Shown piece by piece: positions 27,207-35,059 of a stretch of 64,000 nt of DNA; position 1 is the first letter of the stretch; the number at the start of each line of letters is the position of its first letter. The translations under genes and the position numbers were made by a program. The DNA is from Marinobacter nitratireducens (lineage in GTDB: Bacteria > Pseudomonadota > Gammaproteobacteria > Pseudomonadales > Oleiphilaceae). The notes under the pieces were generated by a model that was not told the origin of the DNA, ran no database searches, and saw nothing but the letters and a program-made list of their open reading frames with translations. The stretch covers positions 434,001 through 498,000 of the forward strand of contig NZ_ANIE01000005.1 in assembly GCF_000708045.1 (NCBI RefSeq), read 5' to 3'.

Positions 27207-28003
27207 GAACTATTATAATAGTGGGAATGCCTCGGTCGGGCACAAGTTGGCTGGGTCAGATTATCAATAGTCACCCTCAGGTGGCGTTTAGAACTGAGCC
27301 CCTTTTCGCCTATCGTTTCAAAAACCGTCTTAATCCGCAGTCAAAGAAATCTGAGATTCAGGCGTTCCTTGATGACCTGTTAGCCGCCGAAGACGATGAC
27401 TTTTTGATGCAGCGACACCATGTTCAATCCGGCGCATACCCGGATTTCCGGAAAGTCGATGCAGGTTTTCTAGCCTACAAGACTTCCCGGCATCACGAAT
27501 TGTTGGATACGTTTCTTTCATCTGGCCTCGATATTCATGTCATTGGCATAGTGAGACACCCTTGCGGAGCGATAAACTCCTGGATTCACTCACAGAAAGA
27601 GTTTCACAAAAAAGGATGTGTGGTTGCTCAGGATTGGAAAAGCGGAGCCTGCCGGAAAGACGGCGTAGGGGAATACTGGGGCTTTGAGGACTGGGTATCG
27701 ACAACGCATCATTTTCTGGATCTGGAAAGTCGCTACTCCGAGTTCTCGCTGGTTAAGTACTCCGATTTGGTCCGGCAGCCCACTGAGATTTCAAAGGCTA
27801 TTTTTGACAAAGCTGGTTTGAGTTGGTGTGAGCAGACGGAGGAGTTTCTTTGCAATTCACAGCGGGAGCACAATGCAGATCCATACGCTGTCTTCAAAGA
27901 CAGGTCGGTTAATGATCGTTGGATGAGCGAGTTACAGCCTGATCTCATCGACGAAATTCTGAAGAGGGTGCGGAGTGAGGGCCTGGACCGGTTTCTGGAA
28001 TGA
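27203..28003 (+). CDS. PAPS-dependent sulfotransferase family protein
   Basis: 266 aa. The 5'-phosphosulfate loop GMPRSGTSWLG occupies residues 8-18 and the 3'-phosphate site VIGIVRHPCGAINSW falls near residue 115; both define the carbohydrate-type sulfotransferase fold. EPLFAYRF supplies the acidic segment after the loop. The ATG overlaps the preceding methyltransferase by 4 bp, so it belongs to the flagellin-modification operon. It could sulfate the flagellin glycan; acceptor and reaction are not shown by sequence. Confidence 0.87.
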   Translation: MRTIIIVGMPRSGTSWLGQIINSHPQVAFRTEPLFAYRFKNRLNPQSKKSEIQAFLDDLLAAEDDDFLMQRHHVQSGAYPDFRKVDAGFLAYKTSRHHELLDTFLSSGLDIHVIGIVRHPCGAINSWIHSQKEFHKKGCVVAQDWKSGACRKDGVGEYWGFEDWVSTTHHFLDLESRYSEFSLVKYSDLVRQPTEISKAIFDKAGLSWCEQTEEFLCNSQREHNADPYAVFKDRSVNDRWMSELQPDLIDEILKRVRSEGLDRFLE

Positions 28004-28049
28004 TGGGAGGTCCGGTGCGCGAAATGCCCAAAGGGGGAGCAAAGAAATT

Positions 28050-29075
28050 ATGTCAGTGACGGACATCGCAGCGTTGAAGCAGCAGGCGTATTCCTGCTTT
28101 GAGCAGGGTGATTTCTCGGGTTCTGCCGCGTTGTTGAGCCAGGTTGAGAGCCTGACAGGAAGTAACCCCTCGCTAGCCAATGATATTGCGGTTTCCCTGT
28201 TCAAGGCGGGCGAGCTTCAGAAGGCGCTGGAACGCTTTCGGCATGCGGCCGAGTTACAGGCTCAATCTTCATTTCTGATCGCCGATAATCTCTCCGAGAT
28301 GATGGGGACGCTTATCGAGCAGAAGCCCCAACCTGGTCTGCTGAACCACTTGTCATCTACATACTGTCCCGTATGCCAGAGTTGCAATGAAGGGTTCAAG
28401 CCGCTGCCAGATATGTACAGGCAAAATTCTGAGAAAGTCGGATACAAGCATTTTGGCAAGGGAGAAATGACCCCGAGGGATTCGTACTTTTGCTCGGTAT
28501 GTGGCGCTTCTGACCGAGAGAGGTTGTATGCGTACTGGATATCTTTGGCGTGTGCCAGGAACAAGCTAGACAAGGAAAGCCGGCTGATTCACTTTGCTCC
28601 AGAAAGTGGCCTGGCCAGTTGGATCAAGAAATGTGGTTTCAAGCACCACTACACTTCCGATTACATGATGTCCGGTGTTGATTACGCCTGTGATCTAATG
28701 AATCTGGCGTTTGAAGACGGGAGCGTGGATTTTTTCATTTGCAGCCATGTTCTGGAGCACGTCCGGGATGATCGGAAGGCATTGAGTGAGTTGCACCGGG
28801 TTACCCGGCCTGGCGCGCTGGGAATCCTGATGGTACCCATCATTGTTGGTCTGGAGGAAATAGATGAGGATCCCGATGAGACGGACCCAAACGAGCGTTG
28901 GCGGCGTTTTGGTCAGGATGATCACGTGAGGTTGTACAACCGCAAGGGATTCGTTGATCGGATTCTAGAATCGGGTTTCAAGGTTGATCTTCTGGACAGT
29001 CAGTACTTCGGCGCAGCCACCTATGAATCTATGGGGCTCAAGCCCGAGAGCACTCTTTATATCGTTGAACGCTAA
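28050..29075 (+). CDS. Methyltransferase with N-terminal TPR-like and zinc-ribbon segments
   Basis: 341 aa. Residues 1-80 are helical and TPR-like (YSCFEQGDFSGSAALLSQVE). Cysteines in CPVCQSC and CSVCGASDRERL form a probable zinc ribbon around residues 108-155. The C-terminal type-11 methyltransferase has LIHFAPESGLASW, FFICSHVLEHVRDDRKAL and FGQDDHVRLYNRKGF, a set seen together in one polysaccharide-locus family. ATG 28050 follows GGGGGAG. The TPR-like part might bind the flagellin or the large glycosyltransferase next to it. Confidence 0.83.
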   Translation: MSVTDIAALKQQAYSCFEQGDFSGSAALLSQVESLTGSNPSLANDIAVSLFKAGELQKALERFRHAAELQAQSSFLIADNLSEMMGTLIEQKPQPGLLNHLSSTYCPVCQSCNEGFKPLPDMYRQNSEKVGYKHFGKGEMTPRDSYFCSVCGASDRERLYAYWISLACARNKLDKESRLIHFAPESGLASWIKKCGFKHHYTSDYMMSGVDYACDLMNLAFEDGSVDFFICSHVLEHVRDDRKALSELHRVTRPGALGILMVPIIVGLEEIDEDPDETDPNERWRRFGQDDHVRLYNRKGFVDRILESGFKVDLLDSQYFGAATYESMGLKPESTLYIVER

Positions 29076-29090
29076 ATTAACGGATTGTTT

Positions 29091-32000
29091 ATGAGCAGTG
29101 AAGTGTCACCAGATGTGTCGGTCAGTTTTGTTATTACTGCGTTCAAGGATCATTACCTCGAGGCGGCTATTGATTCGGTGTTTGCCCAGTGCGGGGTCTC
29201 GTCGTTTGAAATCCTCGTTCTCGATGATTCCCCCAGCAAGGCTGTTCACGACGTTGTCGGAAAATACGACGCGAGTATCATCCGTTATATCCGCTCAGAC
29301 CATCAGCTTGGCGGGCAATTAGGGCTCGATTATGGAGTTCGCCTCGCGCGCGGTCAGTACATCAAATTTCTGAATGATGACGACATACTGGAAGAGGGAT
29401 GTACCTCTCGCCTGATAGCAGCACTGGAAGTTTCGGGGGCGAAACTCGCGACCTCCAAGAGGCATCTGATCGACGATGAGGGAGCGTTCCTCAAGGAGCA
29501 TCTTTTCTCATTGTGTCCGTTTGACCGGGATGTTCTGGTGAAAGGGAGAGATCTTCTGGAGTTCCTCCGCGTCTTCCCCCTGAACTTCATTGGCGAACCG
29601 AGTACCGTACTGGCCAGACGACGGGATTTGTTGGGTAAGTTTCCACACATTAGCTCACTGAACAACCGGGTTATTACCTCAGTGAACGATCTTGCCATGT
29701 ATGCCGGTCTCCTGATAGACGGGGATCTGGCCTATCTTTCCGAGCCTCTTTCCCGATTTCGTCTCCATGCCGGTCAATCCCAAAGGCAGGGTAGTGCTGA
29801 GGTTTTGGGGACTACGGGCAGAGAAGTTCTGCTTTCTCAGTTTGATGCCATCCTGGGTGGTGAGATGGGAGAGGCTGGCACGGTCAGAGCGCGGCCGCTT
29901 TTTCAGTCAGGAGGTGCCTACACACGGGTTCCGTTGAGAAAGGTATTTCAGGATGCGGGTACCATAACGGATCAGGCTCTATCTCAGTTTTCATCGCTTG
30001 ATCGTCGAAGGGAGGCAATTGCCGGCGGACGTGCGGAGGCTTTGAACAACTGGTTTGGTCAGCGGCAATTGCCGGCACCCCTGGCAAAGGAGTTGGGGGA
30101 AAAGGGAAGTGGAGAAAGGCTTTGCCTTGTTATTGTGGACGAACAACCGGATAGGTTTGGCCTGAACCTCTCTATAGCGGCGTTCCGTGTTGCCCGCTAT
30201 TACTGCCCGTCACTGTCCTGCGTGGTTCTTAGCCCTTCACCCGAGTCCTACAACAGGGCTGTGTTTCAGGACGTTGAGTTTGTGGGCTATGAGTCGGGTG
30301 CCCTGGCCGGGGCGCTCAATCAGGTTGTGGAGTGCATGGAGTCGAGGTGGTTCACGGTAAGCCGAACGCCTGCGGAAATTACGCCACAAGGTGCTCTGAT
30401 TCTCATGGCTGAGCTTGCCGAAGCCAACGAGCAAATCAAGGCTGTTTATGGCGACGAGTTGATCGATCGGGGAGGATCCACACAAAGCGGTCTGTTCAGG
30501 CCGGGAATGAATCTGGATTTGTTGCTCAGTTCCCCCGCGGACATGTCTCGCCATTGGGTCTTCCGTCAGGAATATGTGGTTTCCGTTGGTGGTTTTCGTG
30601 GAGAGGCCGGCGAAGCTCTTGAGTTTGATTTGATTCTTCGAACGCTGGAGTCTGAGGGGTTTGGATCGTGCGGCAGGATGGATGAACCACTGTTCCTGGT
30701 GCGTCCGGACCAGCAAAGTTATTCACTTGATCCGTACATGAGAGCAGCCCATGATCATTTAGAGCGTCGGGGGTATGGTTCTGCGGTTGTACAGCAGGGT
30801 GCGGCGGCCGGTACATTACGGGTGCGCTATGGCCACCCTTCCAGTCCGCCAGTATCCATAATCATCCCGACAAAAGATCAGCTTCATCTGCTTCAGACGT
30901 GTATTGAATCCATTCTGGAAAAGACGACATACCCCAATTATGAAGTGGTGATCGTTGACAACAACAGTGAAACCCCTGAGGCCAGAGCCTGGCTGGACGG
31001 CCTGGCGGGGATGGGAATTCCGAACCTTCGGGTGCTTCGTTACAACAAACCGTTCAATTTCTCTGCGATTAACAACCATGCTGTCCGCGAAGCGCGCGGT
31101 GAGTATGTGCTTCTGCTGAACAACGACACAGGCATCATCAGCCCGGAGTGGCTTGATGAACTGATGAATCATGCCCAGCGCCCGGAAGTCGGTATCGTTG
31201 GGGCTAAGCTGCTGTTTCCCTACGGCAAGGTGCAACATGCCGGCGTTGTAGTGGGAATGAGGGGGCCTGCTGAGCATGTGTGTATTGATGCTGAAGCCAA
31301 TGATCCGGGGTATATGAACCGGCTCATGATTGATCAGAACTACTCTGCAGTGACGGCTGCGTGCATGCTGGTTAGAAAATCGGTCTATGAACAGGTTGGA
31401 GGCTTGGATGAAGAGGCATTCGCCGTTTCCTACAACGATATCGATTTTTGTCTCAAGGTCGCTCAGGCTGGGTATCTGACGGTTTGGACGCCGTATTCCC
31501 AGGTTATGCATGTCGCCAATGCCAGCCAGACGTCGGTCGATAAAACGGCCGACGACAAGAAAGTGAAGCGCTTTCAAAAAGAGCAGGAAACGATGTTCGA
31601 GCGCTGGTTGCCCTATATGGGGAATGATCCCGCTTTCAACCGCAACCTATCTTTAAGGGCGAGTGGTTTTGAAGTTGATCACCGGGTGGAGCTGAATTGG
31701 CAGCCCCAGAAGCTGGTCGGATTACCAACGATTCTTGCGCACCCCGCAGATCAGTGGGGCTGTGGTCATTATCGCATGATTCAACCGATCAACAGTATGA
31801 GAGAGCAGGCTGTGGCGGGCGGAATGGTTTCATTTGACTGGTTGTCCGTGCCTGAAATGGTTCGTCTGGATCCGGATGTTCTGGTCTACCAGCGCCAGAT
31901 TACGGACCAGGCTGTCGAACATATGCAGTATGCCAAGCGTATTCTCAAGAAGCCGACAGTCTACGAGTTGGATGACTACCTTCCGAACCTGCCAATCAAG

Positions 32001-32708
32001 AGTGCTTACCGGGAAAATATGCCAAAGGATATCCTTAAATCCCTGAGGCGTTCCTTAAAACATGTGGATCGATTTGTTGTGTCCACCGAGCCATTGGCTG
32101 AGGCGTTTTCCGGGATACACCCGGATATTCAGGTGATCGAGAATTGTTTGCCGATATGCTGGTGGTCAGATCTAACGAGTCTTCGTCATCAATCCGAAAA
32201 GCCCAGAGTGGGCTGGGCGGGGGGTATGGGGCATACCGGAGACCTGGAGCTGGTCGAGGCGGTCGTAAAAGAGTTGGCCGATGAAGTCGATTGGGTGTTT
32301 TTTGGCATGTGCCCGGATGGCTTGCGGCGATTTGTAAAAGAAGTTCATGAGGGAATCGAAATCTCTCAATACCCCCGCAAACTGGCCAGCCTTAACCTGG
32401 ATCTTGCAATAGCCCCTCTGGAAGACAATCTGTTTAACCGGTGCAAAAGTAACTTGCGATTGCTGGAATACGGTGCCTGTGGTTTTCCGGTTGTGTGCAG
32501 TGATGTTGAGCCCTATCAGGCTCATGAATTGCCGGTCACCCGCGTGAAAAACCGATTCAAGGATTGGGTTGATGCAATCAGAATGCATCTGTCTGACCTC
32601 GATGAGACGGCACGGAGCGGAGATCGTTTGCAACAAGTGGTGCGAAAGAACTGGATGTTGGAAGGGGAAAACCTGCGCCGCTGGCGGGATGCGTGGACTA
32701 AATTTTGA
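29091..32708 (+). CDS. Large multidomain glycosyltransferase (flagellin glycosyltransferase candidate)
   Basis: 1205 aa, cytoplasmic, no membrane segment seen. Domain order: GT2 (residues about 8-220; VSFVITAFKDHYLEAAIDSV, NDDD), a degenerate GT2-like middle part (about 340-570), a second full GT2 (about 585-830; SIIIPTKDQLHLLQTCIESI, LLLNNDTGIISPEWLDEL), and a GT4-like C-terminus (about 890-1200; VGWAGGMGHTGDLELVEAV, LRLLEYGACGFPVVCSD). Similar architecture is known for flagellin glycan transferases of Pseudomonas (Fgt/FgtA type). It ends the island and lies 150 bp before the right flagellin. A TTG two codons upstream is an alternative start. Confidence 0.85.
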   Translation: MSSEVSPDVSVSFVITAFKDHYLEAAIDSVFAQCGVSSFEILVLDDSPSKAVHDVVGKYDASIIRYIRSDHQLGGQLGLDYGVRLARGQYIKFLNDDDILEEGCTSRLIAALEVSGAKLATSKRHLIDDEGAFLKEHLFSLCPFDRDVLVKGRDLLEFLRVFPLNFIGEPSTVLARRRDLLGKFPHISSLNNRVITSVNDLAMYAGLLIDGDLAYLSEPLSRFRLHAGQSQRQGSAEVLGTTGREVLLSQFDAILGGEMGEAGTVRARPLFQSGGAYTRVPLRKVFQDAGTITDQALSQFSSLDRRREAIAGGRAEALNNWFGQRQLPAPLAKELGEKGSGERLCLVIVDEQPDRFGLNLSIAAFRVARYYCPSLSCVVLSPSPESYNRAVFQDVEFVGYESGALAGALNQVVECMESRWFTVSRTPAEITPQGALILMAELAEANEQIKAVYGDELIDRGGSTQSGLFRPGMNLDLLLSSPADMSRHWVFRQEYVVSVGGFRGEAGEALEFDLILRTLESEGFGSCGRMDEPLFLVRPDQQSYSLDPYMRAAHDHLERRGYGSAVVQQGAAAGTLRVRYGHPSSPPVSIIIPTKDQLHLLQTCIESILEKTTYPNYEVVIVDNNSETPEARAWLDGLAGMGIPNLRVLRYNKPFNFSAINNHAVREARGEYVLLLNNDTGIISPEWLDELMNHAQRPEVGIVGAKLLFPYGKVQHAGVVVGMRGPAEHVCIDAEANDPGYMNRLMIDQNYSAVTAACMLVRKSVYEQVGGLDEEAFAVSYNDIDFCLKVAQAGYLTVWTPYSQVMHVANASQTSVDKTADDKKVKRFQKEQETMFERWLPYMGNDPAFNRNLSLRASGFEVDHRVELNWQPQKLVGLPTILAHPADQWGCGHYRMIQPINSMREQAVAGGMVSFDWLSVPEMVRLDPDVLVYQRQITDQAVEHMQYAKRILKKPTVYELDDYLPNLPIKSAYRENMPKDILKSLRRSLKHVDRFVVSTEPLAEAFSGIHPDIQVIENCLPICWWSDLTSLRHQSEKPRVGWAGGMGHTGDLELVEAVVKELADEVDWVFFGMCPDGLRRFVKEVHEGIEISQYPRKLASLNLDLAIAPLEDNLFNRCKSNLRLLEYGACGFPVVCSDVEPYQAHELPVTRVKNRFKDWVDAIRMHLSDLDETARSGDRLQQVVRKNWMLEGENLRRWRDAWTKF

Positions 32709-32746
32709 GCTATTACATTCTTTAACAAAAGAATCGAAAAAAATCC

Positions 32747-32773
32747 TAAAGGACAGGGAGATGGTGCCGTTAA
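32747..32773 (+). promoter_or_regulatory. Sigma-28 (FliA) promoter of right flagellin
   Basis: TAAA-N15-GCCGTTAA, one mismatch from the flagellar sigma-28 consensus TAAA-N15-GCCGATAA. The transcript would carry a leader of about 80 bases and gives the right flagellin a promoter independent of the modification operon. Confidence 0.82.
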
Positions 32774-32858
32774 GTGGAGTAACAGGGCGGCGCTCTCAAA
32801 CTGAACCGGGCGCCAGACCGATTCAAGAGAAAACGACAACAGTCGAAGGAGAAGCGTA

Positions 32859-34346
32859 ATGGCTCTCGGTATTAACACTAACGTTGCATCACTGTCCGCT
32901 CAGAACCAACTGAACCGCTCCCAGGAGCAGTCCAACCAAGCGCTTCAGCGTTTGTCTTCTGGCCTGCGCATCAACTCCGCTAAGGACGATGCAGCCGGTC
33001 TGGCAATTTCCAACCGTTTCGAAGCTCAGATTCGTGGCCTGAACCAGGCAACTCGTAACGCCAACGACGGTATCTCTCTGGCACAGACTGCTGAGGGTGC
33101 ATTGGGTGAAGCTGGTAACATTCTGCAGCGTGTACGTGAGCTGTCAGTTCAGTCTGCCAACGCATCCAACTCTTCTTCAGACCGCCAGGCTCTGCAGGAC
33201 GAAGTGAATCAGCTGGTTTCCGAGCTGGATCGTATTGCGACCACAACCAACTTCAACGGCCAGAAGTTGTTTGATGGCACCTTCGGCTCTGCTCAGTTCC
33301 AGGTAGGTGCTAACGCGAACGAGACTATCTCCGCGTCTACTTCAAACCTGCGTACCGATAAATATGGTAACAACCAGGTCATCGCGAGCGGAGCTGCAGC
33401 AGGTACTGCTGCCTCTGGTGGCGCCGCGGTCAACGGTGTTACTTCCGGTTCCGTGGCCATCAACGGCTCACTGGGTTCCGAGACCATCAGCATTGCAGCT
33501 AACGCTACTGCTAAAGACATCGCCGCCGATGTGAACTCCAAGACAGATGATACCGGCGTTACTGCGACTGCTCGCACAGAGGTTGACCTGTCATTTGCTG
33601 CCTCCGGCAGTTACACCCTCAACCTTACCGGTGACAACAGCGAAGCGCAGTCAGTATCCTTCACCATTGATGCTACAAGTGGTCAGGATTCCCTGTCTGC
33701 AGCCGTAGCCGCGATTAATGATCAGTCTTCGAAGACTGGTATCACTGCTCAGGTTGCTGAAGATGGTGCGTCGGTGATCCTGACCAACGAAACTGGTGCG
33801 GACATCGTTGTGGGTGATACCGGTGTACAGAACGCTGGTAACGTTAGCGTCACCAAACAGTTCCGTGATGACGAAGGCGTCCTGCAGGATGCTGGTGCGG
33901 CTGCGACTCTGACCGCTGACACCACGGCAGAGGACGTTGCAACCAGTGGTTACCTCCAGCTGGATTCTAACCGCTCCTTTGCGGTAGACGTGACCACTTC
34001 CAACGTCTTCGCGGACGCAGGTTCTGAGCTCAGGAAAGTATCTGATCTGGACGTCACCTCCTTCGAGAGCGCGACTCAGGCACTGAAAACCGTTGATGCT
34101 GCTCTGGATAACATCAACTCCCAGCGCGCCAAGTTCGGTGCCCTGCAGAGCCGGTTCGAGAGCACCATCTCCAACCTGGAGTCCACCAGCACTAACCTGA
34201 GCGCGGCTCAGAGCCGGATTCTGGATGCTGACTTCGCTGCTGAAACTGCCAAGCTGTCAAAGGCCCAGGTACTGCAGCAGGCTGGTATCTCGGTACTGGC
34301 ACAGGCGAATGCCCGTCCCCAGCAGGTTCTGTCCCTGCTCCAGTAA
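32859..34346 (+). CDS. fliC: Flagellin (right copy)
   Basis: 495 aa. Conserved ends: [48 protein letters not shown] at the N-terminus; [19 protein letters not shown] and [19 protein letters not shown] at the C-terminus. The centre (about 170-390) is Ser/Thr/Ala-rich and differs from the left flagellin. Codon use is strongly biased to CTG, GGT, AAC and CGT, as in highly expressed genes, more so than in the left copy, suggesting this is a major filament subunit. AAGGAG lies upstream of the ATG and a sigma-28 promoter precedes it. Confidence 0.96.
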   Translation: MALGINTNVASLSAQNQLNRSQEQSNQALQRLSSGLRINSAKDDAAGLAISNRFEAQIRGLNQATRNANDGISLAQTAEGALGEAGNILQRVRELSVQSANASNSSSDRQALQDEVNQLVSELDRIATTTNFNGQKLFDGTFGSAQFQVGANANETISASTSNLRTDKYGNNQVIASGAAAGTAASGGAAVNGVTSGSVAINGSLGSETISIAANATAKDIAADVNSKTDDTGVTATARTEVDLSFAASGSYTLNLTGDNSEAQSVSFTIDATSGQDSLSAAVAAINDQSSKTGITAQVAEDGASVILTNETGADIVVGDTGVQNAGNVSVTKQFRDDEGVLQDAGAAATLTADTTAEDVATSGYLQLDSNRSFAVDVTTSNVFADAGSELRKVSDLDVTSFESATQALKTVDAALDNINSQRAKFGALQSRFESTISNLESTSTNLSAAQSRILDADFAAETAKLSKAQVLQQAGISVLAQANARPQQVLSLLQ

Positions 34347-34363
34347 GGGCTTGAACGGTAAAG

Positions 34364-34388
34364 GCCGGAACCTTCGGGTTCCGGCTTT
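34364..34388 (+). terminator. Hairpin terminator after right flagellin
   Basis: GCCGGAACC-TTCG-GGTTCCGGC, a 9-bp stem with a UUCG tetraloop followed by a short T run. It should reduce read-through from flagellin into flaG rather than stop it fully. Confidence 0.75.
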
Positions 34389-34417
34389 GCGCCGTTAAAG
34401 AATAGCGAGGTAAAGCT

Positions 34418-34843
34418 ATGAATGACGTTAACCTGAATACCCCGGATCTGAAGTTGGTGCGCTCCGGCGCCCAAGCACCGGCCAAGGCAATGTCGTCATC
34501 TCAGGCCGAAGGCAGGAACGCCTCCGACCCCGCTGCTTCGGGCCGCCCGGTCCAACCTCCGAAAGAAGTAAACGAATCTGCCGTCGCGGAGCAACGACAG
34601 GCGGTTTCGGGCGCTGAGAAAGGGGACTTGGAAGGGGCTGTGAGTCAGCTGAACGACTTTGTTCAGGCTGTACACAGGGATCTTCAGTTTGAGGTGGATA
34701 ACGAGTTGGGGCAGACCGTTGTTAAGGTGGTCGATCAGGAAACCCAGGAAGTGATTCGCCAGATGCCTGACGAAGTAGCATTGAGGTTGGCAGAAAAATT
34801 GCAGCAGGATGAGCCGCTGACGTTGTTTAATATTGAAGTGTAG
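34418..34843 (+). CDS. flaG: FlaG family protein
   Basis: 141 aa. The C-terminal 75 residues match FlaG: LNDFVQAVHRDLQFEVDNEL, then VVKVVDQETQEVIRQMPDE. The first 60 residues are polar and probably disordered. FlaG proteins affect polar filament length and lie between flagellin and fliD in Vibrio and Pseudomonas, as here. GAGG precedes the ATG. It is probably expressed from the flagellin promoter past the leaky hairpin. Confidence 0.92.
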   Translation: MNDVNLNTPDLKLVRSGAQAPAKAMSSSQAEGRNASDPAASGRPVQPPKEVNESAVAEQRQAVSGAEKGDLEGAVSQLNDFVQAVHRDLQFEVDNELGQTVVKVVDQETQEVIRQMPDEVALRLAEKLQQDEPLTLFNIEV

Positions 34844-34882
34844 ATAAGCTTTAGCGCCTCAATACAAGCAATGGTTGTTCAG

Positions 34883-34916
34883 CACCGCCGCTCCCCAAAG
34901 GGTTCGGCGGTGTTTT
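34883..34916 (+). terminator. Rho-independent terminator after flaG
   Basis: CACCGCCG (34883-34890) pairs with CGGCGGTG (34905-34912), followed by TTTT. Confidence 0.8.
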
Positions 34917-34986
34917 GCGTTATTTGAGGTCTAAAATCAGGTTACAGGCTGTTACAAAACAGATCGGCAATCGAGATCAAAAGGGG

Positions 34987-35013
34987 CAAAGTTTTGCCGC
35001 TTGCGGCCGATAA
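34987..35013 (+). promoter_or_regulatory. Sigma-28 (FliA) promoter of fliD
   Basis: CAAA-N15-GCCGATAA: the -10 element is a perfect sigma-28 match and the -35 differs at one base. It lies 47 bp upstream of fliD. Confidence 0.8.
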
Positions 35014-35059
35014 GCGTATAAGTGAATAGTTAGTGATGCCCCCATGAGGAGGCTGGATT

